This document shows positions 1-8,026 of a stretch of DNA of 39,077 nt, piece after piece. The position numbers were made by a program, and so were the translations under genes. The stretch is taken from assembly GCA_943368345.1 (NCBI GenBank), contig CALRKY020000027.1:1-39077 (forward strand). Direction: 5' to 3'. The stretch's first letter is position 1. Each line of letters opens with the position of its first letter. Below the pieces are notes generated by a model, which did no database searches, was not told the origin of the DNA, and worked only from the letters and a program-made list of their open reading frames with translations. This stretch comes from JADCGM01 sp943368345 (GTDB taxonomy: Bacteria > Pseudomonadota > Alphaproteobacteria > Sphingomonadales > Sphingomonadaceae).

Positions 1-1
1 T

Positions 2-148
2 TGGCGCAACCTGGTCGAACGCCTGTTCAGCAAACTCAAAAACTGGCGAAGGGTCGCCACACGCTACGACAAAACCAAAGAATCCTACCTCGGCTTCGTC
101 GCTCTCGCCTCAATCAAACTGTGGATACCCTTTGTCCACGTGGCCTAG
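2..148 (+). CDS. IS5-family DDE transposase, C-terminal fragment (5' end outside window)
   Basis: The reading frame is open from base 2 and ends at TAG 146-148. The translated tail starts WRNLVERLFSKLKNWRR and continues with VATRYDKTKESYLGF. In IS5/IS427-type transposases this is the block carrying the catalytic Glu of the DDE triad (here in NLVERLF), followed by the conserved R(V/I)ATRYDKT motif. The protein ends about 30 residues later, which is normal for the family. The two catalytic Asp residues would be upstream of the window, so whether the gene is intact cannot be judged. Confidence 0.8.
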   Translation, partial: WRNLVERLFSKLKNWRRVATRYDKTKESYLGFVALASIKLWIPFVHVA

Positions 149-149
149 A

Positions 150-194
150 GCATCTTTCGACCAATCCGGATCACCGTGATTGGTCGAAAGACGC
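150..194. repeat. Inverted repeat in the IS right end
   Basis: The arms are GCATCTTTCGACCAATC (150-166) and the reverse complement of GCGTCTTTCGACCAATC (178-194). They match over 17 bases with one mismatch and are separated by 11 bases. The palindrome starts right after the transposase stop. No T-run follows on either strand, so it is not a typical intrinsic terminator. It may be the terminal repeat plus an internal copy used for transposase binding. Confidence 0.65.
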
Positions 195-204
195 ACTATA
201 GGCG

Positions 205-915
205 CTACCGGGTAAAGCGTGTCCATGCCCGGTCGGGCTGGCTGAGGCGGTCGGCGATGATTCGCAGGACGTCGGCGTTCCAGACGAGACCGAAATGGCT
301 GCCACTGATCTCGATATTCTCAACGAGTGGCCCCGCAGCGTTTCGGGATGAGGCCGCCGCGACAATGCCTTCATCAACCGAATAGATTGAGGTGGTTGGC
401 ACCGGGGGCGGGACGCTGAGGTCGGTTTCGATCGGCGGTGCGGAAACACTGTGGCTGTTGAACAACTCATAGATGCGCCAGGCATTGTTGGCGCGCATGT
501 CCCCCGCGAACGGGGTTCCGAGTGTGATCACGCAGCGCACCGCATCCGGGTGGCGTTTGGCCAATTCGCGGGCATACACCCCGCCAAGACTCCAGCCGAT
601 CAGGCTGACCCGGCGTCCGGTCTGTTCAGCGGTCAGGCGGACCTGTTCCAGCATCGAATCGAGCAGGCCAGCCTTCAGGCCGAAATTGAAGCCCCCAACC
701 CAGCCCCAGGGCTGATAGCCGAGCGCCGACAAGCGGCTGCGAAGCGGGATGGTCAGCACGTCATGGGCGAGGAACCCCGGGTAAATGATGACGCTGTGCC
801 CATCGCCGCGCGGCATGGTGTCGGGTGCAAAGGCCGAGGCAACGAAGCGGACATATTCCGGAACCGCGCGGCTTTCCGCGAAAATCCGGGCCGGCGACGG
901 GGGAAGAATGTTCAG
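205..915 (-). CDS. Alpha/beta-hydrolase (lipase/PGAP1-like), probable CTG start
   Basis: Likely an esterase or lipase-like hydrolase of about 236 residues; its substrate cannot be read from the sequence. The nucleophile elbow GWSLGG places Ser at about residue 109. A TLGTPFAG segment follows it, and candidate Asp (SVDEG, about 181) and His (GSHFG, about 207) complete a triad. The first ATG is at 816, but the in-frame sequence upstream (LPPSPARIFAESRAVPEY...) looks like the usual N-terminus of this family. The only start with a good ribosome-binding site is CTG at 915-913, seven bases after GGAGG and overlapping the galU stop as CTGA. The gene is therefore probably translationally coupled to galU. 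If the CTG is wrong, the conservative form is 205-816 (203 residues). Confidence 0.75.
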   Translation of the reverse strand: MNILPPSPARIFAESRAVPEYVRFVASAFAPDTMPRGDGHSVIIYPGFLAHDVLTIPLRSRLSALGYQPWGWVGGFNFGLKAGLLDSMLEQVRLTAEQTGRRVSLIGWSLGGVYARELAKRHPDAVRCVITLGTPFAGDMRANNAWRIYELFNSHSVSAPPIETDLSVPPPVPTTSIYSVDEGIVAAASSRNAAGPLVENIEISGSHFGLVWNADVLRIIADRLSQPDRAWTRFTR

Positions 916-1787
916 CTGTTTGCCTCCAACCAGGCGCGGACCGCCGGACCAATATCCGGACGCTCCAGCGCCAGCGCGATGTTCGCGGTGATATGACCGG
1001 CCTTGTCGCCGCAGTCAAAGCGCCGCCCGGCATAGGTGAAGGCATGAAAGGGCTGATGTCCGATCAATTCGGCCATGGCGTCGGTCAGTTGCACTTCCCC
1101 ACCGGCGCCGCGCCGGTGCTGGCTGAGCCGACCCATCACCTCCGGCTGGAGGATATAACGCCCGACGGCGGCCAGCCGGGATGGCGCTTCGGCAGGCTTT
1201 GGCTTCTCGATAATGCCGAGCATTTCGGTCAGCGGGCCGTCGGCCTTCCCCGGTGTGATAATGCCGTAGCGCCCGGTCTGATCAATCGGCACTTCCATCA
1301 CTGCAATGACGTTGCCGCCGACCTGTGCATAGGCCTCGACCATCTGCTTCAGGCATGGGTCGCCGGGTTGCCAGAGCAGTTCATCGGGCAGCAACACCGC
1401 AAAGGGTTCATCGCCGACGATATGCCGTGCACACCAGACCGCATGGCCGAGCCCGAGCGGCTCCTGCTGGCGGACATAGGCGATGGCCCCCGGGCCAAGC
1501 TGGGTTTCCTCCAGCACCTTGAGTTCGGCGTGCCGACCGCGTTCCCGCAGCGTTGCGACCAGTTCGCCCGCCACATCGAAATAATCCTCCAACGCGGTTT
1601 TGCCCCTGGCGGTGACGAAGATCATCTGCTCGCAGCCAGCTGACAGCGCTTCGTCGACGGCATATTGGAGCAGTGGCCGGTCCACCACCGGCAGCATTTC
1701 CTTCGGTACAGCCTTGGTTGCAGGTAGAAAGCGGGAGCCAAGGCCACCGACCGGGAACACGGCTTTGCGCACAGGCTTGATAAGCAT
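912..1787 (-). CDS. galU: UTP--glucose-1-phosphate uridylyltransferase
   Basis: Makes UDP-glucose from UTP and glucose-1-phosphate, feeding surface polysaccharide and glycolipid synthesis in the cytoplasm. The protein has 291 residues, the usual length. It opens with the nucleotidyltransferase signature GGLGSRFLPATKAVPKEMLP (residues about 14-33), followed by DRPLLQYAVDEAL. Further family segments include VLLPDELLW and IEKPKPAEAPSRLAAVGRYI. The start ATG at 1787 has AAAGGA about ten bases upstream. It is the first gene of a minus-strand pair with the hydrolase and is divergent from dapE, with about 80 bp shared between them. The motif reads GGLGSRF where AGLGTRF is commoner, which is a mild variant. 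Confidence 0.95.
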   Translation of the reverse strand: MLIKPVRKAVFPVGGLGSRFLPATKAVPKEMLPVVDRPLLQYAVDEALSAGCEQMIFVTARGKTALEDYFDVAGELVATLRERGRHAELKVLEETQLGPGAIAYVRQQEPLGLGHAVWCARHIVGDEPFAVLLPDELLWQPGDPCLKQMVEAYAQVGGNVIAVMEVPIDQTGRYGIITPGKADGPLTEMLGIIEKPKPAEAPSRLAAVGRYILQPEVMGRLSQHRRGAGGEVQLTDAMAELIGHQPFHAFTYAGRRFDCGDKAGHITANIALALERPDIGPAVRAWLEANS

Positions 1788-1869
1788 CGACCACTGATCC
1801 TTTCGAGAATGCAGTTAGCGCGCATCGACAGGCTTCGACAAGCGCGCGGCAGCCGGATATCAGGCTGAC

Positions 1870-3003
1870 ATGACAGTCGATCCGCTCGCGCTCGCCCAAT
1901 CGCTCATCCGCTGTGAAAGTGTGACGCCCGCCGACGGGGGCGCGCAGTCGCTGTTGGCCGGTGCGCTGGCCACCCTGGGGTTCACGGTTCATCACCACCG
2001 CTTCGGCGACGGGTCAGACGATGGGCCAGTCCATAATTTCTATGCAACACGCGGGGAGGGCAGCCCGCACCTGGCCTTTGCCGGACATACCGATGTGGTG
2101 CCGGTCGGCGACCGGTCGGCCTGGAGCGTCGATCCGTTTGCGGCAGAGGTACAGAACGGCCTGCTGGTCGGGCGTGGGACCGCGGACATGAAGGGGGCGA
2201 TTGCGGCCTTTGTCGCGGCGGTGTCGCGGGCAGGTGATCTGCCGGGGACGATCAGTTTCATCATCACCGGCGATGAAGAGGGCCCGGCCACCCACGGAAC
2301 CGATGAATTGCTGCGGTGGATGGCGGAAGAGGGCCATGCGCCGGACGCTTGTCTGGTCGGCGAACCAACCAGCGTGCAGCGGCTAGGCGACATGATGAAG
2401 GTCGGGCGGCGCGGGTCGCTCAACTGCTGGATCACGGTGTTCGGGGCGCAGGGCCATGTCGCCTATCCGGCGCGGGCCGACAATCCGATCACCCGGTTGA
2501 TTGCCATTGTCAGCGAATTGAAAGCACGCGTATTTGACGATGCCCATGCCCAGTTTGATGCGTCTAACCTTGAGATTGTCGATCTGGAAGTCGGCAACCC
2601 GGCGACCAATGTCATTCCGGCCAAGGCCTCGGCCCGGCTCAACATCCGGTTCAACGACCGCCAGCGCGGTGCCGATCTGGAGGCTTGGTTGCGGGAGATT
2701 GTCGCCCGCCATGCCCCGGCTCATGAGGTGTCGGTGCGGATTTCCGGAGAAGCGTTCCTGACCGAGCCGGGACCGCTCTCCGCAACCATCGCAGCGGCCG
2801 TTGAGGCCGTCACCGGCCTGGTCCCCGAGGCCTCCACCACCGGCGGAACCTCCGACGCCCGCTTCATCCGGCGGGTGTGCCCGGTGGTCGAATTCGGCCT
2901 GCCCGGCCAGTCGATGCACAAGGTCGATGAAGTGGTCCGGGTCGAGGACATCGAGACACTTACCCAAATTTACGCGGAGATATTGCGGCGGTGGTACAGT
3001 TGA
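1870..3003 (+). CDS. dapE: Succinyl-diaminopimelate desuccinylase
   Basis: Hydrolyses N-succinyl-LL-2,6-diaminopimelate to LL-DAP and succinate in the lysine/peptidoglycan pathway. It is a cytoplasmic di-zinc M20-family enzyme. The 377-residue length is typical. Metal-binding motifs are visible: FAGHTDVVPVGD, GRGTADMKGAIAAF, and GDEEGPATHGTDE with the catalytic Glu. VGEPTSVQRLGDMMKVGRRG and SMHKVDEVV near the end carry further family residues. The ATG at 1870 begins the protein exactly where the family starts (MTVDPLALAQSLIRCESVTP). It belongs to the same pathway as lysA at 32048, although the two genes are not linked here. Confidence 0.96.
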   Translation: MTVDPLALAQSLIRCESVTPADGGAQSLLAGALATLGFTVHHHRFGDGSDDGPVHNFYATRGEGSPHLAFAGHTDVVPVGDRSAWSVDPFAAEVQNGLLVGRGTADMKGAIAAFVAAVSRAGDLPGTISFIITGDEEGPATHGTDELLRWMAEEGHAPDACLVGEPTSVQRLGDMMKVGRRGSLNCWITVFGAQGHVAYPARADNPITRLIAIVSELKARVFDDAHAQFDASNLEIVDLEVGNPATNVIPAKASARLNIRFNDRQRGADLEAWLREIVARHAPAHEVSVRISGEAFLTEPGPLSATIAAAVEAVTGLVPEASTTGGTSDARFIRRVCPVVEFGLPGQSMHKVDEVVRVEDIETLTQIYAEILRRWYS

Positions 3004-3057
3004 CAGCCTGCGTTGTCAGAATAGGCAATGCGCGTCATAGTGGAGGCGGAGAGTGTG

Positions 3058-3261
3058 ATGCCCGCAGTTCGCAAATCTGAGCCAAAACCTCATTCAGTAA
3101 CGGGCGCCTACAAGCGCAAGCCCATGGCGGTCACCACCAACCCGCCGCGGGGTGGCGCGATGCCGATGTTTGGGCGACTGGCCGGTCGGATTGTGATCGC
3201 CGAGGATTTTGACGCATGGCCGGATGAGGTGCTTGACGCCATCGAGGGTGTGCGGCCTTGA
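3058..3261 (+). CDS. Putative antitoxin of a VapC-type pair (short, basic N-terminus)
   Basis: A 67-residue protein directly before a PIN-domain toxin and overlapping it by TTGA (3258-3261). The ATG at 3058 is preferred because GGAGG (3042-3046) and GGAG (3048-3051) precede it. An upstream in-frame ATG at 3028 lacks such a site. The C-terminal part, MFGRLAGRIVIAEDFDAWPD followed by EVLDAIEG, resembles the toxin-binding tail of Phd-like antitoxins, which often read GxxxGKxxIxDDFDxxLPxxxLxxFEG. The N-terminal half is basic and rich in Pro, Ser and Thr. It shows no recognisable Phd DNA-binding fold. The antitoxin call rests mainly on position and on the tail. Confidence 0.65.
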   Translation: MPAVRKSEPKPHSVTGAYKRKPMAVTTNPPRGGAMPMFGRLAGRIVIAEDFDAWPDEVLDAIEGVRP

Positions 3262-3650
3262 AACTGCTGCTCGACACCCAGTCATTGCTGTGGTGGATGA
3301 GCGGAGACAAAAGACTCGGACGCACTGCACGGTCCCTGATCGAAGACCCCGACCACGAAAAACTAGTGTCGCAGGTTTCGCTATGGGAAATCGTCGTGAA
3401 AGTCCGACTTGGCAAGCTGGCGGCCACGCTTTCTGAAATCGAAGAGGCGATTGCCGCAGACGGGTTTTCGAGGATCAACCTTGAAAGCACCCATTTGCGT
3501 ATATTGGCCGATTTGCCGTCCTATCGGGACCACCGGGATCCGTTCGACCATCTGCTGTTCGCACAAGCAATTGCCGAAACCGCGACCCTGATGTCGTCAG
3601 ATCATCATGCGCCGCGTTATCCGCTGACGCTTGTTCTCCCGTCGGCCTAA
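3258..3650 (+). CDS. vapC: PIN-domain toxin, VapC family
   Basis: A 130-residue PIN-domain protein, presumably a ribonuclease neutralised by the small protein upstream. Acidic active-site residues are in place: D6 (LLLDTQ), E44 (SLWEIVVK), D94/D97 (HRDPFDHLL) and D115 (LMSSDH). The start codon is TTG at 3258, four bases before the end of the antitoxin gene, implying coupled translation. The stop TAA (3648-3650) interlocks with the ppc stop on the other strand (3647-3649). The pair sits between dapE and ppc and looks like an accessory insertion into core genes. Confidence 0.88.
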   Translation: MKLLLDTQSLLWWMSGDKRLGRTARSLIEDPDHEKLVSQVSLWEIVVKVRLGKLAATLSEIEEAIAADGFSRINLESTHLRILADLPSYRDHRDPFDHLLFAQAIAETATLMSSDHHAPRYPLTLVLPSA

Positions 3651-6310
3651 CCACTGTTCCTCAGCCCCGCCGCGATGCCGTTGATGGTCAGATGCAATGC
3701 CTCCCGCACGCGCGGATCGCTGTCCCCGCTGCGGTGGCGGCGGAGCAGCTCGATCTGGAGGTGGTTGAGCGGCTCGATATAGGGCAGCCGCATCCGGATG
3801 GCATGTTGCAGGACGGGTTGGCGGTCGAGCAGATTGGCCTGTCCGGTCAAGGTCAGAACGACATCGCGGGCCCGGTGCCATTCATCCCGGATCGCCCCGA
3901 AGACTTTTTTCCGGAGGTCGGTATCGGGCACCAGATCGGCATAGCGGGCGGCGACTGCCATATCGGATTTGGCCAGCACCATTTCCAGATTGGACAGGCC
4001 GACATCAAGGAACGGCCAGCCGCGCGCCATCTCGGCCAGCAGGCCCCGGTCGACGAAGCCCGCCAGCGCGGTTCCGGCCCCGTACCAGCCCGGCAGCATC
4101 ACCCGGGCTTGCGCCCAGCTGAACACCCAGGGAATGGCGCGCAAATCCTCAATCCGATCCGATTTGGTGCGGCTGGCTGGACGGGAGCCGATTTTCAGGT
4201 CGGCGATTTCGGCGATGGGGGTAGAGGCGCGGAAAAACGTCCGGAACCCGTCGGTTTCATAAACCAGGCCTCGATAGGCGCGGAACGCATCGGTACTGAT
4301 TCCGGCAAAGGCCGTGCGAAAGCGCGCCAGATCGGCCGGCGCCGCCGGCGGTGGACCAAGGCTTGCCAGCAGGGTCGCCGCCGCCATCCCTTCAAGGCTT
4401 GCCGCCCCGACGTCGGGGTTGCCGTATTTGGAGGCGATGATCTCCCCCTGCTCGGTAATGCGGATACGGCCCTGAACGGTGCCATTCGGCTGGGCGCGAA
4501 TGGCGTTCACCGCCGAGCCACCACCACGCCCAACCGCACCGCCACGCCCGTGGAACAATTGCATTCTGACCCCGGCCGCTGCGAATACCGGCACCAGCGC
4601 AGTTGCTGCCTCGTGCAGTGACCAGTTGGAGGTGAGGTAACCACCATCCTTGTTGCTGTCCGAATAGCCGATCATCACTTCCTGCACATCGCCCTGGCCA
4701 GCGACCAGCGCGCGCATCTCCGGCATCGCGAACCAATCGGCCATGGCAGCGGGACCGGCCTCCAGATCCTCGATCGTTTCGAACAGCGGCACCGCCATGA
4801 TCGCTGAGGTGGGCGGATTGCCCGGGCGGTACAGGCCAACCTCCTTCAGCAGCAGTTGCACTTCCAGCAGGTTCACCACACCGGTGGTCTTGGAAATGAT
4901 ATATTGCTTGATCGATTCTGGCCCGAAACTGGCGTGGGCGGCGGCTGCGGCCCGCAGGATCGCCAGTTCGCCGCCGGTTTCATCCGAATAGTTCGCGAAC
5001 GGATTGGTCAGCAGCCGGCCATGGGCCAATTCCCGCCGAAGCAAGTCGATGCGCGCCGGCATGTCGAGCGCTTCATAGTCTGCTTCCGCGTCAGCCACCC
5101 GCAGCAGTTCGGCGACCACCCGGGCATGAACATCGGCATTCTGGCGCAGATCGAGTGTCGCGAGATGGAAACCGAAGGTCTGCACCGCCCGGATCAACCG
5201 CTCGATCCGTCCGCCGCCGAGCAAAGCATCGTCCGCCGCCAGGCTGGCGCGCAGAATTTCGAGGTCGGCAAGCAGCGCGGCAGCGGTCGGATAGGCATCC
5301 GCCGCAACACTGCCCGGACGTGATGCCGGACGACCCGTCAGCACCAGGTGGGTGACTGCCAGCCGAGCATAAATACCGGTGATGGCGCGGCGATAGGGCT
5401 CGTCGCTGCGCTGCGCCGAGGTGTCGCCGCTCCCGTCCGCCAGCGCCGCCAGCGCCGGCGTCACGGCAAACAGGCTGGTTGAGATCGACAGCTTGGCCCC
5501 GAGAGCGTGCAGTTCGTCAAGATAGTGGCCAATCGCCACCCGCGCGCCATTTTGCAACGCGTAGTTCAGCGTATCGGCGGATACATTGGGGTTGCCGTCC
5601 CGGTCGCCGCCGATCCAGTTGCCGACCTTCAGGAAGCTGGGCAGCGGTGCGCCAACTGCCGCTTCCCAGCGGGCGAACAACCGGGGCAAAACGGGTAGGA
5701 AGGTGGTCTGGAACCACGACAGCGCGGTGTCGATCTCGTCCTTGACCACCAGCCGGGTCGAGCGCAGCGGGCGGGTCCGCCACAGAATCGCGATCTGGCG
5801 GAGCAAATCGACTTCAACATCGGCGTCACCGCGCGACCTGGCCTCCATCAGCCGGGCAATTTCGGTTTCAAGGTCGATGACAGACTTGCGCCGCACCTCG
5901 GTCGGGTGGGCGGTCAGGACTGGGGCGACCAGTGCGGAGTTCAGCAGGTCAGCTACATTGGCCTTGTCGACCCCGGCGGCGGCCAGTTCGTCAATCGCCC
6001 GGGCGACGGTGATGTCGTCGCGGACCGCCCGGGCGCCCCGGTCCTCCGCCAGATTGGCGAGCAGGGAAAACAACATGAATCCGCGCACGAAGCGCAGCGT
6101 ATCATCGGCATTCAGCGTATCGAGCTGCATCCCGAGCGTCCGGCCCGCCGCCTCGCCGCCATCCCTGTGAACGCTAACCGCTGCCTGCCGGATCGCCTCG
6201 ATGCGCGCGTACACCTCAGACCCATCAGCGGAACGGATCACATCGCCAAGCAGGCGGCCGAGGTACTTCAGCTCTTCGCGGTCGTTCGGACGATCAAGGA
6301 CTGGGCTCAC
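3647..6310 (-). CDS. ppc: Phosphoenolpyruvate carboxylase
   Basis: Carboxylates phosphoenolpyruvate to oxaloacetate, replenishing the TCA cycle in the cytoplasm. About 887 residues, normal for bacterial PEPC. Landmarks in order are VLTAHPTEVRRKS with the catalytic His, GGDRDGNPNVSADT, GYSDSNKDGGYLTSNW, the glycine loop FHGRGGAVGRGGGS, and the C-terminus NGIAAGLRNSG close to the invariant QNTG-type end. The GTG at 6310 is chosen because AGGAG lies seven bases upstream and the protein then begins MSPVLDRPNDREELKYLGRL. An ATG ten codons earlier (6340) has no such site. The HNH gene is 21-51 bp upstream on the same strand, so cotranscription is possible. Confidence 0.96.
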   Translation of the reverse strand: MSPVLDRPNDREELKYLGRLLGDVIRSADGSEVYARIEAIRQAAVSVHRDGGEAAGRTLGMQLDTLNADDTLRFVRGFMLFSLLANLAEDRGARAVRDDITVARAIDELAAAGVDKANVADLLNSALVAPVLTAHPTEVRRKSVIDLETEIARLMEARSRGDADVEVDLLRQIAILWRTRPLRSTRLVVKDEIDTALSWFQTTFLPVLPRLFARWEAAVGAPLPSFLKVGNWIGGDRDGNPNVSADTLNYALQNGARVAIGHYLDELHALGAKLSISTSLFAVTPALAALADGSGDTSAQRSDEPYRRAITGIYARLAVTHLVLTGRPASRPGSVAADAYPTAAALLADLEILRASLAADDALLGGGRIERLIRAVQTFGFHLATLDLRQNADVHARVVAELLRVADAEADYEALDMPARIDLLRRELAHGRLLTNPFANYSDETGGELAILRAAAAAHASFGPESIKQYIISKTTGVVNLLEVQLLLKEVGLYRPGNPPTSAIMAVPLFETIEDLEAGPAAMADWFAMPEMRALVAGQGDVQEVMIGYSDSNKDGGYLTSNWSLHEAATALVPVFAAAGVRMQLFHGRGGAVGRGGGSAVNAIRAQPNGTVQGRIRITEQGEIIASKYGNPDVGAASLEGMAAATLLASLGPPPAAPADLARFRTAFAGISTDAFRAYRGLVYETDGFRTFFRASTPIAEIADLKIGSRPASRTKSDRIEDLRAIPWVFSWAQARVMLPGWYGAGTALAGFVDRGLLAEMARGWPFLDVGLSNLEMVLAKSDMAVAARYADLVPDTDLRKKVFGAIRDEWHRARDVVLTLTGQANLLDRQPVLQHAIRMRLPYIEPLNHLQIELLRRHRSGDSDPRVREALHLTINGIAAGLRNSG

Positions 6311-6361
6311 CGGTACACTCCTGCTGCTGCGGCGCGGCATAGCGCGCGGCGCACCGCTTCG

Positions 6362-6934
6362 CTACGCCTCCAGTTCTGCATCCCAATAGAGATAATCGCG
6401 CCAGGTGGCGTGCAGGAAGTGCGGCGGGAAGGCGCGGCCATTGTCCTGCAGATGGTGGGTCGTCGGCTGGAACGGCCGGATTTGCGGCATCATATGCGCC
6501 TCCGCCGGGGTCCGGCCGCCTTTGCGCAGGTTGCAGGGCGCACAGGCAGTTGTGACATTCTCCCAAGTCGTCCGGCCGCCATAGGCGCGCGGCACGACAT
6601 GGTCGAAGGTCAGATCCTCCCGGATACCGCAATATTGGCAGGCGAATTTGTCGCGCAGGAACAGGTTGAACCGGGTGAAGGCCGGGTGGGTTGACGGCTT
6701 CACATATTGGCGCAGCGCAATCACCGACGGCAGCCGCATCTCGAAGGAGGGGGAGCGGATCACCCGGTCATATTGCGCGACGATATCCACCCGCTCCAGA
6801 AACGCCGCCTTCACCGCCGTCTGCCACGACCAAAGCGACAGTGGGTAATAGGATAGCGGCGTATAATCGGCGTTGAGCACCAGCGCAGGGCAGGCTTCGG
6901 GTGGACTGAGAATGTCTGGATGATACACGCGCAA
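6362..6934 (-). CDS. HNH endonuclease domain protein
   Basis: A 190-residue protein with one HNH domain at about residues 95-150. The zinc/catalytic signature is FACQYCG, then LTFDHVVPRAYGG (His of HNH), then WENVTTACAPCNLRKGG. The N-terminal part (PPEACPALVLNADYTPLSYY, then PLSLWSWQTAVKA) is the shared start of a family common in alphaproteobacteria and cyanobacteria, whose role is not established. The listed start is TTG at 6934. GTG at 6928 has a better spaced GGGAG (about nine bases) and may be the true start. No methylase or phage gene is nearby, so a restriction role is not supported. Confidence 0.85.
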   Translation of the reverse strand: MRVYHPDILSPPEACPALVLNADYTPLSYYPLSLWSWQTAVKAAFLERVDIVAQYDRVIRSPSFEMRLPSVIALRQYVKPSTHPAFTRFNLFLRDKFACQYCGIREDLTFDHVVPRAYGGRTTWENVTTACAPCNLRKGGRTPAEAHMMPQIRPFQPTTHHLQDNGRAFPPHFLHATWRDYLYWDAELEA

Positions 6935-7141
6935 ACGCTCCCGGCTAAGTGCCGATGCCGCCCGAACCCTGTCACACCCAAGGCGGCCAACACCGACCGA
7001 CTGGTTCTTTCCAGAGACGTCCTACAACATGTCGTGTGTCGGCTCAATGACAGGACTGGATATTGATTGTGGGTGGCGGGCAACGCTCTCTCCGGCATAT
7101 CGCAGGTGACATTTCACTACGGCTGGCGCAGAAGGACGCGC
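6935..7141. other. Intergenic region between HNH gene and twin-TM gene
   Basis: About 207 bp lie between two divergently transcribed genes and must hold both promoters. I see no clear -35/-10 pair, no intrinsic terminator, no riboswitch-like fold and no open frame with a ribosome-binding site. In particular, no cobalamin-riboswitch-like motif is visible although an adenosyltransferase gene lies downstream. Confidence 0.5.
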
Positions 7142-7342
7142 ATGAAAACATCCTTTGTCATTTTGATCATTTTGGCGGCGCTGGCGACGCTGGCTGCGCT
7201 TGTTATGGGGGTCATCACCATGGCGCGCGGCAAGGACCTGACCGGGGAACGATCCAACAAGCTGATGAGCTATCGGGTGATGTTCCAAGCGATCACCATA
7301 TTGCTGGTCGGGGTCCTGCTCTACGCGCTCCGGGCCGGGTGA
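7142..7342 (+). CDS. Twin-transmembrane small protein (HIG1-like)
   Basis: A 66-residue membrane protein with two hydrophobic helices, about residues 3-27 (SFVILIILAALATLAALVMG) and 47-63 (MFQAITILLVGVLLYAL). A short charged stretch (ARGKDLTGERSNKLMSYRV) separates them. The second part resembles the HIG1 family, which in mitochondria and alphaproteobacteria is linked to respiratory-chain complexes; that role is inferred here. The ATG at 7142 gives the usual family start MKTSF. The stop TGA (7340-7342) overlaps the ATG of the adenosyltransferase by one base (TGATG). The two genes commonly occur together in sphingomonads. Confidence 0.85.
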   Translation: MKTSFVILIILAALATLAALVMGVITMARGKDLTGERSNKLMSYRVMFQAITILLVGVLLYALRAG

Positions 7343-7908
7343 TGGTCAAGCTCAACAAAATCTACACTCGCACTGGCGACGACGGGACGACCGGGCTGGT
7401 CGATGGCTCTCGCCGGGTGAAGCACAGCCTTCGGATCGAGGCTTACGGCACGGTGGACGAGGCCAATGCGGTGATCGGGCTGGCGCGGTTGACGACAGTG
7501 GGTGACGCGGATGCGATGCTGGCGCGCATCCAGAATGACCTGTTCGACCTTGGGGCCGATTTGGCGACGCCGGGTGAGGAGTTTGCGCCGTCGGAAATGA
7601 TGCTGCGGATGGTCGCCGCGCAGGTCGAGCGACTGGAGGTTGAGATTGACGCGATGAATGCCGATCTGGCCCCGCTGACGTCCTTCATCTTGCCGGGCGG
7701 ATCGGATGCGGCGGCCTGGCTGCATCTGGCGCGGACCGTGGTGCGGCGGGCCGAGCGGCTGGCGGTGGCCGCGAATGCGGAAGAAGCCTTGAATCCGCAG
7801 GCATTGGCCTATTTGAACCGATTGTCTGACCATCTGTTCGTGCTGGGCCGGGTGCTCAACGACAATGGCCGCGCCGACGTGCTGTGGGTGCCCGGTGCCA
7901 ATCGCTGA
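7342..7908 (+). CDS. ATP:cob(I)alamin adenosyltransferase, PduO type
   Basis: Transfers the adenosyl group of ATP to cob(I)alamin, making coenzyme B12. It works in the cytoplasm as a trimer in the known family. The 188-residue protein begins with MVKLNKIYTRTGDDGTTGLV, the ATP-binding signature (TRTGDxGTT). SLRIEAYGTVDEANAVIG follows, then PGGSDAAAWLHLARTVVRRA, which holds the conserved RxxxRRAER-type helix, and LNRLSDHLFVLGR. All hallmark segments of PduO/CobA2-type enzymes are present. The start ATG overlaps the stop of the twin-TM gene. No cobalamin biosynthesis cluster adjoins it, so a salvage role is likely. Confidence 0.93.
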   Translation: MVKLNKIYTRTGDDGTTGLVDGSRRVKHSLRIEAYGTVDEANAVIGLARLTTVGDADAMLARIQNDLFDLGADLATPGEEFAPSEMMLRMVAAQVERLEVEIDAMNADLAPLTSFILPGGSDAAAWLHLARTVVRRAERLAVAANAEEALNPQALAYLNRLSDHLFVLGRVLNDNGRADVLWVPGANR

Positions 7909-8026
7909 AATAGAGCTTGCGACTCTGCACTGACAAGCGGACACTCCCGCAGTCTTCGGAGGGTCCACGACCACTCTGGCCGCGAACCCGCCGCAATGAC
8001 GGCGCGCGAACGGCTGGGAGGACGCA

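Larger units (their letters stand above)
1..199 (+). mobile_element. Right end of an IS5-family insertion sequence
   Basis: The window opens inside an insertion sequence. It holds the last 48 codons of a DDE transposase, then about 50 bp of non-coding end. The outer boundary is not certain; it probably lies near the TATA at 197-200, just before the hydrolase stop codon at 205-207. The left end and most of the transposase lie outside the window, so neither the terminal repeats nor the target duplication can be checked here. Confidence 0.7.

Noticed and set aside
150..194. Intrinsic terminator after the IS5-type transposase
   Set aside because: The stem is strong but no T-run follows on either strand.
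1815..1855. GCGCGC pair in the galU/dapE spacer as an operator
   Set aside because: GCGCGC is self-palindromic and frequent by chance in such G+C-rich DNA, and there is no further symmetry.
6935..8026. Cobalamin riboswitch near the adenosyltransferase gene
   Set aside because: I could not find a B12-box-like segment or a suitable fold in either spacer around the twin-TM and adenosyltransferase genes.
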